Source: Bacteroidales bacterium (GTDB lineage: Bacteria > Bacteroidota > Bacteroidia > Bacteroidales > UBA1715). Taken from it: DNA of 64,000 bases. This document shows, in pieces, positions 10,164 to 19,834 of this stretch (position 1 is the stretch's first letter; the number at the start of each line of letters is the position of its first letter). Position numbers and translations under genes: made by a program. The notes under the pieces were generated by a model that saw nothing but the letters and a program-made list of their open reading frames with translations, searched no databases and was not told where the DNA came from. The DNA lies in the NCBI GenBank assembly GCA_016714605.1, contig JADKDL010000004.1:124001-188000 (forward strand), written 5' to 3'.

Positions 10164-11549
10164 ATGGATTTTGATTTAATAATATTGGGCTCCGGTCCCG
10201 GAGGGTATGTTGCGGCAATTAGAGCGTCGCAATTAGGATTAAAAACGGCTATTGTGGAAAAGGAAAATCTTGGTGGCGTTTGTCTCAATTGGGGATGTAT
10301 TCCAACCAAAGCATTACTTAAAAGTGCAGAAGTGTTACAAAATATTGAAAGTGCAAAAAATTATGGCATTACAATTAATGGTGAAATTGTAGCAGATTTT
10401 GAAAAAATAATACAAAGAAGCAGAAAAATAGCTTTACAGATGAGTAAAGGAATTGAAGCACTGCTCAAAAAAAATAATGTTACCGTTATTAACGGATTTG
10501 GATATATAACTGATAATAATACAATTACCGTAACAAGCGAAGAGGGTACAAAACCATATTCTTTTACAAATATGATTATTGCTACCGGTGCTCGAGCTAA
10601 AGAACTTCCTTTCTTAAAAATTGATAGTAAAAAGGTGATAGGATATAAGGAGGCCTTAAATTTAAGCTCCCTTCCTGAGTCTTTAACAATAATTGGTTCT
10701 GGTGCAATAGGTGTAGAAATGGCTTATTTCTATGCGAGTTTGGGTACAAAAATTAGTCTTGTAGAAGCATTACCTCATATTTTACCTAATGAAGATAAAG
10801 ATGTTGCTGAGCAAATAGATAGAACTCTTAAGAAGTTGAAAGTGAAAACGTTTGCTGACTGCAAAATTATTTCGGTTGATACAGAGTCTGTGTGCAAGAT
10901 TGTATTAGAAACAGAAAAGGGTGTACAAGAAATTACATCAGAAGTAATTTTGTCGGCTGTGGGCATTACTGCTAATATAGAAAGTATTGGTTTAGAGAAT
11001 GTTAATATTTCAACTGAATTTAATAAGATTAAAGTTGATACTTGTTACAGAACAAATGTTTCAAACATTTTTGCAATAGGTGATGTAATAAATACACCTG
11101 CTTTGGCTCATGTTGCATCGGCTGAAGCTCTGGCTTGTGTAGAATTTATGGTGCATCAGAAAACTCCTTCTATCAATTATGCTCAAATACCTTCATGTAT
11201 TTATACAAAACCAGAAGTTGCTACTATGGGTATGACTGAGAAAATGGCAGAAAAAATGAATAAAGAGGTAGATATTTCAATTTTTCCTCTTGCTGCTTTA
11301 GGTAAAGCTACTGCAATTGGTATGCGTGAAGGTTTTGTGAAACTTATTTTTGAAAGAAAATCAAATAAATTGCTTGGAGCTACTCTTGTTGGAGCATCGG
11401 TTACCGAGATGCTCGGTGAAATAGGATTAGCATTGAAACTTGATGCAACTGCAATTGATATTTTACATACTGTACATGCGCATCCTACTATTTCTGAGTC
11501 TATTATGGAGGCTGCTGCAATGAATTTAGGTGAAGCTGTTCATATTTAG
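10164..11549 (+). CDS. lpdA: Dihydrolipoyl dehydrogenase (E3)
   Basis: 461 residues. FAD-binding GSGPGG is near residue 9; the redox disulfide is C40/C45 in GGVCLNWGC; the NAD-binding motif is IGSGAIGVEMA; the C-terminal His-Glu active-site base pair is in HAHPTISE. It reoxidises dihydrolipoamide of 2-oxoacid dehydrogenase or glycine cleavage complexes, passing electrons to NAD+. The E1 and E2 genes are not nearby. It starts 51 bases after uvrA, so transcription through from uvrA is possible. Confidence 0.95.
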   Translation: MDFDLIILGSGPGGYVAAIRASQLGLKTAIVEKENLGGVCLNWGCIPTKALLKSAEVLQNIESAKNYGITINGEIVADFEKIIQRSRKIALQMSKGIEALLKKNNVTVINGFGYITDNNTITVTSEEGTKPYSFTNMIIATGARAKELPFLKIDSKKVIGYKEALNLSSLPESLTIIGSGAIGVEMAYFYASLGTKISLVEALPHILPNEDKDVAEQIDRTLKKLKVKTFADCKIISVDTESVCKIVLETEKGVQEITSEVILSAVGITANIESIGLENVNISTEFNKIKVDTCYRTNVSNIFAIGDVINTPALAHVASAEALACVEFMVHQKTPSINYAQIPSCIYTKPEVATMGMTEKMAEKMNKEVDISIFPLAALGKATAIGMREGFVKLIFERKSNKLLGATLVGASVTEMLGEIGLALKLDATAIDILHTVHAHPTISESIMEAAAMNLGEAVHI

Positions 11550-11583
11550 AAAATTATTAATTTTTCTGATTAAATAAATAATC

Positions 11584-11591
11584 TAAATTTG
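11584..11591 (+). promoter_or_regulatory. Probable -7 box upstream of capA-like gene
   Basis: TAAATTTG matches TAnnTTTG exactly, but no TTTG was found at the usual distance upstream, only CTG. It would start a transcript near 11598 and give an ~85-base leader ahead of the ATG at 11684. It is supported mainly by its position between two genes. Confidence 0.35.
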
Positions 11592-11683
11592 CACGTCTAA
11601 AAAAATGTGAATTGTGACTTTTGATTGTATTTTGTACATTGCTAATGTTCAACGTTACTAAAAAAAAAAAAATATATATACAA

Positions 11684-12824
11684 ATGAATAAACTAATTAA
11701 AGTATTTCTGTTTCTAATATTTCCTTATTTTGCAATTAGTCAGACAGATACAAGTAATAATGAAACTATAGATAATAATAAATCTGTACCAATAGAACCT
11801 TCAGCACCTATAATTGTTAATGACAAACAGGATGATTCAGAGATTGTTAAAGAAATAAATATTATTGGTGTTGGTGATGTTATGTTGGGAACTGCATATC
11901 CCCAACGAATTTATTTACCACCAAATGAAGATTGTAAACCATTATTGTCTGATGTTAAAAGTATTTTAGAAAGTGCTGATCTTACATTTGGTAATCTAGA
12001 GGGTGCTATTACAAACAGTCACAAAAATGCAAAAACATGCAAAGACCCTAGTGTCTGTTATGTTTTTGCTATTGCCCGAAAAATTTGTTTCTTGTCTAAC
12101 TTATGCAGGATTTGATCTTATGAGCATCGCAAATAATCATTCCGGAGATTTTAATTATCAAGGGAGAAGACGAACTGCTGCTTTGCTCGATTCTGTTGGT
12201 ATTAAATGGGCGGGTACTACAGACAAACCTTATACATTATTTGAAAAAGACGGCGTAAAATATGGATTTGCAGCATTTTCTCCAAATTGGGAAACGCCTC
12301 AAATTACAAATATTCAGGCAGCAAAAAACACTGTAAAGCTACTTGATTCGTTGTGCGATATCGTAATTGTTTCTTTTCATGGTGGGGCAGAAGGTAGTAA
12401 ATTTGAGCATGTTACGAGAAATTCAGAATTGTTTTATGGAGAAAACAGGGGTAATGTTTATCAGTTTTCCCATGCTGTAATTGATGCCGGTGCCGATGTC
12501 GTTTTTGGTCACGGACCTCATGTAACAAGAGCAATAGAATTGTATAAAAATAAATTTATTATTTATAGTTTAGGTAATTTTTGTACTTATGGTAAGTTTA
12601 ATCTATCTGGTCCAAATGGCTATGCTCCAATAGTATCTCTAAAAACCGATAGTAAAGGTGATTTTATTTCAGGCAAAATATATCCTATTATTCAAATAGG
12701 AGAAGGTGGTGCAAAATTAGATAGTTTGAATCGAGTTATTAAGAGATTACAAACATTAACGCAAACCGATTTTCCTGAATCTCCTTTAAAAATTTTAGAT
12801 AATGGAGATATCCTGAAAAAGTAA
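11684..12824 (+). CDS. CapA family protein (poly-gamma-glutamate capsule synthesis-like metallophosphatase), frameshifted
   Basis: The ATG at 11684 gives a clear signal peptide (MNKLIKVFLFLIFPYFAISQ); a TTG at 11621 is rejected. The CapA fold is recognised by IIGVGDVMLG, FGNLEG, SIANNHSGDF, SFHGGAEG and FGHGPHVTRAIELYKNKFIIYSLGNF. The frame breaks near 12072: removing one T from ATTGCCC gives FAMPEKFVSCLTYAGFD and exactly 379 residues. Family members are calcineurin-like phosphoesterases linked to capsule or poly-glutamate export, though no capB or capC is present. The comB-like gene starts 14 bases downstream, so the two are likely co-transcribed. Confidence 0.85.
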
Positions 12825-12838
12825 ACTGAAAAAAGATT

Positions 12839-13536
12839 ATGGAAATAAATATTCTTCAGTTACTAGATGGAGCTAAAAAGGCAGAAGGTTTTACCGTGAT
12901 TATTGATGTTTTCAGAGCATTTAGTGTTGCTCCATATTTGGTTTCATTGGGCGTTAAGAAAATTATACCGGCAGGGAAAATTGAAGACGCATATTCTTTA
13001 GCCTCATCATTTGAAAACAGTATTCTTATTGGAGAACGCAATGAGAAAAAACCTGAGGGATTTCTTTATGGAAATTCTCCATCGCAGATAGAAAAAGAGA
13101 TGGTTACCAATAAGATTGTAATTCATACAACAAGTTCGGGAACTCAGGGTATTGTAAATGCAAAAAATGCAGAACGAATTTTTACTGGTAGTTTTGTAAA
13201 TGCAAATGCAATAATTAAATTTATTAAAAAAGAAAATCCTGCAAAAGTGTCGCTTTGCTGCATGGGTTATTCACTACAAAAGAAACTCAAGAAGATACAC
13301 TTTGTGCAGAATATATTAAAGCAGGTTTACAAGATAGATTTTTTGATATTCAAAGTGCCTTTAATGAAATTAGAAATACTTCAGGAAAAAGATTTTTTAT
13401 TCCGGAAAATCAAAAATTTTCACCGGAGAGCGACTTCTATTTTTGCTTGAAAACAAATATTTTTGATTTTGTTTTAGAAGCTATTCCTGAAAATAATTAC
13501 ATGGTTTTAAAGAACATTGAAGTTCCAAATTCATAA
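12839..13536 (+). CDS. comB: 2-phosphosulfolactate phosphatase family protein (ComB), frameshifted
   Basis: The N-terminal pattern VIIDVFRAFSVAPYL, the ERNEKKPEGFLYGNSP segment and HTTSSGTQGI are ComB hallmarks. The frame breaks near 13265-13267: adding one T in 'gggttattc' restores CCMGLFTTKETQEDTLCAEY and gives 232 residues, the normal ComB length. ComB is a Mg-dependent enzyme that turns 2-phospho-3-sulfolactate into sulfolactate in coenzyme M synthesis. In bacteria without coenzyme M the role is unclear; sulfonate metabolism is a plausible inference. The next gene encodes a 2-hydroxyacid dehydrogenase, which could in principle act on sulfolactate. Confidence 0.85.
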
Positions 13537-13655
13537 AAATAGTATTTTTGTGAATTATTTTTTTTTGGTAAAAGAAAAAATAGTAATATTATCAAAATAA
13601 GTGTTATAACATGCAATAAGATAATTTTTGAAATTTGTATCATTTCATTATTATA

Positions 13656-13735
13656 CAAATTAACTCATTTTCAAATTAACTCATTTTCAAATTAACTCAA
13701 ATTTTCAAATTATCACATTAACTCATTAGCACATT
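13656..13735 (+). repeat. 16-bp tandem repeat ending just before a start codon
   Basis: CAAATTAACTCATTTT occurs at 13656-13671 and 13672-13687. A third copy starts at 13688, and degenerate units continue to about 13735, eight bases from the ATG of the dehydrogenase. Similar TTTTCAAATT strings lie just before the SMP-30 gene (47070-47094) and upstream of the gene at 43495. Confidence 0.75.
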
Positions 13736-13742
13736 ATTTACC

Positions 13743-14678
13743 ATGAAGATAGTAGTATTAGATGCACAAACACTTGGTTCGGAAATAGATTTCAACCTAT
13801 TGTCAAATTTTGGAAACTATGAAGTTTATCAGCTCACTCAGCCCGAAGAAAGACTTAAACATATTGCCGATGCAGAAATAGTAATAACGAACAAAGTTTT
13901 AATTGATAAATATATTATTGATAATTGTTCAGGCCTGAAGTTGGTAGCACTTACTGCAACCGGAATGAATAATGTCGATTTGGAATATGCAAAGCAAAAA
14001 GGAATTATTGTAAAAAATGTGGCAGGATATTCAACAGAAAGTGTTGCCCAACATACATTTGCATTGCTGTTACATTTAATGCACAATAATTCATATTACG
14101 ACAGTTATGTTAAATCTGGTGCTTATGTTGTAAGCGAAACGTTTACCCATATTCATACTCAATATTTTCAATTGAAAAATAAAACCTGGGGAATAATTGG
14201 TTTGGGTGCAATAGGTAAACGAGTAGCAGAAATTGCTAAAGTTTTTGGTTGTAATATTATATATTTTTCTACGAGCGGTAAGAATTTTTCTAACGATTAT
14301 AAACAAGTTAGTTTACCTGAACTACTTTCTACCGCTGATGTAATTTCTATACATGCACCACTAAATGAAAATACTAGAAATTTGATTTCAGAAAATGAAT
14401 TTTCGCTAATGAAACCTACTTCATATTTAGTAAACGTAGGTAGAGGTGGAATTGTAAATGAAATGGAACTAGCTATTGCTCTTGATTCCGAATTATTAGC
14501 AGGAGCTGCTCTTGATGTTTTGGAAAAAGAACCAATTGATGCAAACAATCCTCTTTTGCATATTCAAAATAAACATAATTTGTTTATTACGCCTCATATT
14601 GCTTGGGTTAGTCAAGAAGCTATGAAAGAGTTGTGGAACAAAACATTAGAAAACGTTAAAAGTTATTTAAAAATCTAG
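13743..14678 (+). CDS. D-isomer-specific 2-hydroxyacid dehydrogenase
   Basis: 311 residues. The Rossmann motif GLGAIGKRVAEIA sits near residue 155. The catalytic trio is visible as Arg in NVGRGG, Glu in VLEKEP and His in TPHIAW. It interconverts a 2-hydroxyacid and a 2-oxoacid with NAD(P)H; glycerate/hydroxypyruvate reductase-like enzymes are the nearest group. It follows comB by 206 bases, a gap filled largely by a 16-bp tandem repeat. Exact substrate unknown; sulfolactate is worth testing because of the neighbour. Confidence 0.88.
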   Translation: MKIVVLDAQTLGSEIDFNLLSNFGNYEVYQLTQPEERLKHIADAEIVITNKVLIDKYIIDNCSGLKLVALTATGMNNVDLEYAKQKGIIVKNVAGYSTESVAQHTFALLLHLMHNNSYYDSYVKSGAYVVSETFTHIHTQYFQLKNKTWGIIGLGAIGKRVAEIAKVFGCNIIYFSTSGKNFSNDYKQVSLPELLSTADVISIHAPLNENTRNLISENEFSLMKPTSYLVNVGRGGIVNEMELAIALDSELLAGAALDVLEKEPIDANNPLLHIQNKHNLFITPHIAWVSQEAMKELWNKTLENVKSYLKI

Positions 14679-14736
14679 GTTTTCTAATAGAAATATAGAA
14701 AATATTATCATCAATTTTAATAGAAGGATTAATCAC

Positions 14737-15822
14737 TTATCTGAATTTTATTTTCTTTATTAAACTGTAAAAAACTAATATAAAAAGTATTATACTCGAA
14801 ATGTATTTAATACTATCGGGTAATAATTCATGTTTATGTTCAGAATGTAGATTTGATATTGAAAACCATTCTGAAGGTAGGCTAATGTTAATTAGCAATC
14901 CGAAAAAAACAGAACTTAACACTATTGAAGCTAGGAAAATAATAGTAGCTTTTCTTCCAATTGTTTTTCCTAATACGGTCAATGAGGTAATATTCGTTGC
15001 CGGACCAGCAACAAGTAAAACAAGTGCAGCTCCAGGTGACAATCCTTTTAAAAGCAAAATTGCAGCAATAGGAATAGAGCCTGTAGCACACATATAAATT
15101 GGTACCGATAAAATCAGGACAAAAAATATTTCTAAATATGAATTATTCAATTGATTAAAAAAATCATTAGGTATAACTACCGAAAATAAAGCTGCCAAGA
15201 GTATTCCAATAAACAACCATTTGGCAATGTCATCCATTACATCTATAAATGCAAATTTTAGAGCTCTGAAATATACAGATTGATTCTTTGTTTCTTTTGG
15301 GCATGAACAATTTCCTTCTTTACAGCTTTTGCTTTTATTTATTATTGTTGTATCAAGAAAGAATTGTGGTTTTGTATTTTTCGGAATTTCCTTTTTAACA
15401 ATCTCCTTTTTGTTAAAATATATATTTAAAACACCTCCAAGTATACCTGAGAATAAAGCTACTATTGGTCTAATTATCGCAAAAGGTAAACCAAGTAAAG
15501 AGTATGTTATCATTATTGAATCTACACCAGTTTGAGGAGTAGCTGTTAAAAATGAAATAGTTGCAGAAGTTGAAGCTCCTTGTTTATAAAAAGATATTCC
15601 GGTAGGTATTACCCCACATGAGCATAATGGTAGTGGTATTCCTATTAGGGTAGCATAGATAATAGATTTTATAGAATCTTGACCAATATATTTCTTAATT
15701 GAGTCTTTTTTTATAAGAACATGTAACAATCCTGCAATTAGAAATCCAAATAGCAAATATGCTGACATTTCATTTACAAGAAAAAGTAATTCTTTAAAAT
15801 AGTTAGCTAAAAATGAATACAT
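14737..15822 (-). CDS. SO_0444/DUF318-type permease (probable Cu/Zn efflux)
   Basis: 361 residues with about eight membrane segments in two related halves separated by a hydrophilic loop. Each half has a signature: GIPLPLCSCGVIPTG in the first and PIYMCATGSIPIAA in the second. The loop carries a small cysteine cluster (CKEGNCSCP) that could bind metal, and a His-rich segment (HSEHKHE) lies near the C-terminus. Members of this permease group are assigned to copper/zinc or organoarsenical efflux; the CSCG and CATG motifs favour the metal-efflux subgroup. No metal-responsive regulator is adjacent. Confidence 0.82.
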   Translation of the reverse strand: MYSFLANYFKELLFLVNEMSAYLLFGFLIAGLLHVLIKKDSIKKYIGQDSIKSIIYATLIGIPLPLCSCGVIPTGISFYKQGASTSATISFLTATPQTGVDSIMITYSLLGLPFAIIRPIVALFSGILGGVLNIYFNKKEIVKKEIPKNTKPQFFLDTTIINKSKSCKEGNCSCPKETKNQSVYFRALKFAFIDVMDDIAKWLFIGILLAALFSVVIPNDFFNQLNNSYLEIFFVLILSVPIYMCATGSIPIAAILLLKGLSPGAALVLLVAGPATNITSLTVLGKTIGRKATIIFLASIVLSSVFFGLLINISLPSEWFSISNLHSEHKHELLPDSIKYISSIILFILVFYSLIKKIKFR

Positions 15823-15844
15823 AATTTGAAGTTTATAATATGTA

Positions 15845-15852
15845 CAAATTTA
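15845..15852 (-). promoter_or_regulatory. Probable -7 box of the permease gene
   Basis: The minus strand reads TAAATTTG, an exact TAnnTTTG, 23 bases upstream of the start codon. No -33 TTTG is found at standard spacing. Confidence 0.35.
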
Positions 15853-16106
15853 AAATAATAATTATTAAAGTAAATCACTAAATATGATGATAAAATGTAA
15901 ATAACTTATTTGTTAATTTTAGAGAGCTTAATATTAAAAGTACTTTCTTTGTTTTTAAGTAAAGTTATGTTTAGAATTTTAAAATAAGTAAAAACAAAAG
16001 AACACCATCATGATTTTATTAAATGTTACAAAAGTGAATAATTATCAAATTTTAAATTAAAATATTTATGTGAAAATATCAAATACTAATTTTTAAAAAT
16101 AAGCTA

Positions 16107-18148
16107 ATGAGAAAATTAAGTTTTATTGTTTTATTAATATCTATTTATATGTATAGTTGTAATTCAACACCGGAGGATGAAAAAAATAACGTCGATAATT
16201 TTGTATGGCAAGTAGAGCGTTTTGACGATTATAGAATTCTACAATATAAAGTTGAGAGTTTTGAATCTTTAACTCTAAAACAAAAAAAGTTAGTTTTCTA
16301 TTTATCTCAAGCCGCAATGGTAGGAAGGGATATTCTCATTGACCAAAATTACAAATATAATCTTGCTATTAAAAGAACTTTAGAAGAAGTGTATAAAGTT
16401 CATAATAAAGAAGAATCTGGTCCAGAATGGGATAATTTTGTGTTGTATTTGAAGAAATTTTGGTTCTCAAATGGAATACATCATCATAACTCATCAGAGA
16501 AATTCTTTCCGCAGTGTTCACATATGTATTTAAAATCTTTAATTGCGACTGTAGATCAGTCAAGATTACCATATCAAACTGGGCAAACTGAAGAGCAATT
16601 TATTGCATTTATTTTGGATATAATATATAATAAAGATATTGCTCCAAAGAAAATAAATCTTGATGCAGGCGCTGATTTGGTGCAGACTTCGGCTTGTAAT
16701 TTTTATGAAAATCTTACCACAAAAGAAGTGAATGATTTTTATGAAAAACTCACCGACCAAACAGATTCTGTGCCGCCTATGATTGGTTTGAATTCAAAAT
16801 TGACAAAAGTAAATGGCGAGTTAGTTGAAGAGGTTTACAAATTAGACGGTAAATATCATGTAGCTATTAAAGCAATAATCAGTTGGCTTGAAAAGGCGGT
16901 TACCGTTGCTGAAAATGACGTTCAGAAGAAGGTGATTTCTTTACTGATTGAATATTACCAAACTGGAGATTTAAGAAAATTTGATGAATATAATATTGCT
17001 TGGGTAAGCGATACTAGTTCCAAGATTGATTTCATAAACGGTTTTATTGAGAATTATGGTGATCCTCTTGGAAGAAAAGCTACATGGGAATCTGTAGTTC
17101 AGATTGTTAATGACGATGAAACGAAGCGAACCAAAATACTTAGTGAAAATGCTCAATGGTTTGAAGATAATTCTCCAATAGATAAAGAATATAAAAGAGA
17201 AAGTTAAAGGTGTAACTGCAAAGGTTATTGATGTTGCAACACTTTCAGGAGATTGTTATCCGACTACTCCAATAGGAATTAATTTACCAAACTCTTCTTG
17301 GATTAGGGAACAGTATGGATCTAAGTCTATTACAATCAATAATATAATGTTGGCTTACGACAAAGCATCTCAAGGTTCTGGTAGTTTAGAAGAGTTCTCT
17401 TTTCTGAGGAAGAAATTGAGCGCGCTAAAAAATATGGTTTTGTTTCACATAATGTACATGTTGATTTGCATGAGTGCTTGGGTCATGGCTCAGGTAAAAA
17501 CAAAGAGGGTGCGAATAAAGAAATGATTGGTAATTATTACAATGTAATAGAGGAAACTCGTGCCGATTTATTTGCACTTTATTACGGATATGATCAAAAG
17601 ATGGTTGATTTAGGAATTTTGCCTCACATGGATGCAGGTAAAGCAGAGTATGATTCATATATTAAGGGTGGTTTTATGCTTCAACTTAAGAGAATAGAAC
17701 TAGGTAAAAATTTGGAAGAAGCTCACATGAGAAATCGTCAAATCATTGCCAAATGGGCTTTTGAATTAGGAAGTAAAGATTCAGTAATAAGTAAAACTAT
17801 TAAGAATAATAAAACCTATTTTGTTATAAATGACTATGAAAAACTTAAAACTATTTTTGGCGTTATGCTTAAAGAAATTCAACGCATAAAGTCTGAAGGA
17901 GATTTTGAAAATGCTAAGAATATTGTTGAAAATATGGTGTTACGATTGATTATAAGCTACATGAGGAGGTGTTGAAAAGATATGAAACACTAAACCTTCC
18001 TTCTTATTCAGGCTTTATAAATCCGTATTTCAGACCAGTTATGAAAAATGATGAAATAGTTGACGTGGAAATTGTATATTCAAATGATTATGCTGAACAA
18101 ATGATGTTATATTATCAATTGTATTCCTTTTTACCAATTTTAAAGTAA
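16107..18148 (+). CDS. Dipeptidyl peptidase III (M49) lipoprotein, three frame breaks
   Basis: Zinc metallopeptidase that releases dipeptides from the N-terminus of peptides. Zinc motif HECLGHGSG (HExxGH) lies near 17470 and the second ligand motif EETRAD about 80 bases later. The N-terminus carries a lipobox (YMYSC, Cys18), so it is probably an outer-membrane or periplasmic lipoprotein. Frame breaks: near 17195 (one extra A or two missing in an A run), near 17403 (one T missing in a T run) and near 17935 (one T missing, restoring ENYGVTIDYKLHEEV). With these repairs the protein is 680 residues, normal for M49, and ends at the TAA at 18146-18148. All motifs survive, so sequencing error is likelier than decay. 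Confidence 0.85.
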
Positions 18149-19292
18149 TTTTAAATATTTTTTTTGCTCCGTTAGAATTGAATATTTGAATAATGGCTTA
18201 TATCTTATTTAAATATTTAATTCTAACGATTTATTATTTTAGTTTTTCTTATCTTTTTTTTAATATACTTTTCAATAATAAACTTTTTATTACTTAGGTT
18301 ATATAGAGCTAACTAAATAAATCATTATAGAGATACTATTTTTTATATTTTCTGTTTTATAGTGTGTTTATTTTCTTTCACACACGTAACTTCCATTTTA
18401 AAGATTAAAAATTTAAATGATTATTTAATCTTACTTCAATGTTAATATTAATAAAAATTATAAAAGGTTAGACCTTAAATGATGAATTCATTTGTTATTT
18501 AGATTCATTTTTTTTAATGTCTGAACTATTTATTTTTATTTCAGATAAGTTTTAGGAAAACACCCTTCTAGCATTTAATAATATTTTTAATAAATTTTCT
18601 ATCTTGAAAATTTCTCGATTTTTTTATGTTTTTATAAAGGTTTTTAAAACCATAAAAAAAACTTTTTAAAATTCACAGAAGTAATCAATTTTTGGAATGT
18701 CAATAGTTACACAAGTGACTTGAAATAATGATTCACAATTATTTAAAGAAAATAATAAACAATAATATACTTATGTAAACAGCGAGAATTGATTATTGTA
18801 AACAAACTAAATTAACTCACAAATACCTATTTAAATATCATATTATCAGTATATTAACATTATTAATCATAACTATTACTTCAATTGATTACATAAATAA
18901 TCATAAATTTGCTTAAATATAATTACAAATAGTCGTTTAAATCATTATTAACCAGATAAATAATAGAAGTAATCTAAAGTATTTATTCTATTATTTTTAA
19001 ATGCATGTTTTATGATTCTAAATAGACTTAAAATCACTGTCGATAATTTATAGCTTTAATCAGTAGTAAAGCTTATTTAAGCCTTAAAATACCCTCTAGT
19101 GTATTATTTACTGATGTAACTACCTTGCTGAAAATAGTTCCCTAAATAAATTGTATATTATAAAAGACGTATCAATAATACGAAAACATTACAAAAGTAC
19201 ACAATCAATAAAATATACAAATGTAAACAACGTAATACTATTAAGAATTACATCTGTAAGCGAACTAAAATTTGTAAATTAATAATTTTGCG
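18149..19292. other. Gene-free AT-rich region, ~1.1 kb
   Basis: I find no coding frame of convincing composition on either strand. It holds the long hairpin at 18170-18228 and, nearer the regulator, half-sites with TGTAAACA (about 18776 and 18799) before the operator dyads at 19215-19304. A TAAATTTG -7-like box occurs at 18904-18911 with TTG 16 bases before it, so a short non-coding transcript is possible but unsupported. Confidence 0.6.
18170..18228 (+). terminator. Long 24-bp stem-loop downstream of DPP III
   Basis: The arms at 18170-18193 and 18205-18228 pair over 24 positions with an 11-base loop. The only two departures from Watson-Crick pairing are G-U pairs when the plus strand is transcribed; on the other strand they would be A-C mismatches. 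It begins 22 bases after the DPP III stop. There is no clean T run after it, so it may stabilise the mRNA end rather than stop transcription. Confidence 0.65.
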
Positions 19293-19304
19293 TTACATTT
19301 GTAA
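19215..19304. promoter_or_regulatory. Three dyad operators TTACAnnTGTAA before an XRE regulator
   Basis: ATACAAATGTAA (19215-19226), TTACATCTGTAA (19248-19259) and TTACATTTGTAA (19293-19304) share a 5-2-5 dyad. The last one ends one base before the ATG at 19306. A TAATTTTG -7 box (19283-19290) lies between the second and third sites, so a bound protein would block transcription or translation start. Autoregulation by the XRE protein is the natural reading. Confidence 0.65.
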
Positions 19305-19305
19305 T

Positions 19306-19767
19306 ATGAATATACATGAAAGGATATCTAAACTACTAAATGTACTCGGTTATACCGCAGCGCAATTTGCCGATATTTTAGGTGTACAACGTTCTAGTAT
19401 CTCTCACCTCGTTACTGGAAGGAATAAGCCAAGTAGTGATTTCCTACAGAAACTACTATCTAAATTTCCAAATGTTAGTGCAGAATGGCTTCTATTAGGA
19501 GTTGGAACGATGTACAAATCTAATAAAGAAAATACTTTGTTTGATAAAGAAAATACCAACTCTATAGACTCAAAAACTCAGGTTACAGATGTGAATCGGG
19601 ATAATATAAAAGATATAACTATTGTTAATCAAGAAAAAAAAATGGAACTTAATACTCCACCTGAAAAAATAGATTTTGAAAATAAAATAAAAAAAGACAG
19701 CCTTAAAGTAGTTAAAATTGTTTTTTTCTACTCAGACAATACTTTTTCTGAGTATAATCCCTCATAA
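19306..19767 (+). CDS. XRE-family helix-turn-helix regulator
   Basis: 153 residues from the ATG at 19306; a TTG at 19288 is in frame but lies in the -7 box. The N-terminal HTH (about residues 5-60) shows FADILGVQRSSISHLVTGRNKPS, followed by SAEWLLLGVGTMY, a common Cro/CI-like pattern in this phylum. The rest is polar and low-complexity, probably a flexible or dimerising tail. The leader is nearly absent (about 10 bases). No toxin or phage gene is adjacent, so the target is probably its own promoter plus unknown sites elsewhere. Confidence 0.85.
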   Translation: MNIHERISKLLNVLGYTAAQFADILGVQRSSISHLVTGRNKPSSDFLQKLLSKFPNVSAEWLLLGVGTMYKSNKENTLFDKENTNSIDSKTQVTDVNRDNIKDITIVNQEKKMELNTPPEKIDFENKIKKDSLKVVKIVFFYSDNTFSEYNPS

Positions 19768-19834
19768 TTTCCAAAATTTTGTTAAATAGTTTTAAAACAT
19801 TAGTTTCAATTCATATTTTTGTCAAAACTTAAAT

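Noticed and set aside
19288..19305. TTG start for the XRE regulator
   Set aside because: It lies at the end of the -7 box and inside the operator region; the ATG at 19306 starts the typical family sequence.
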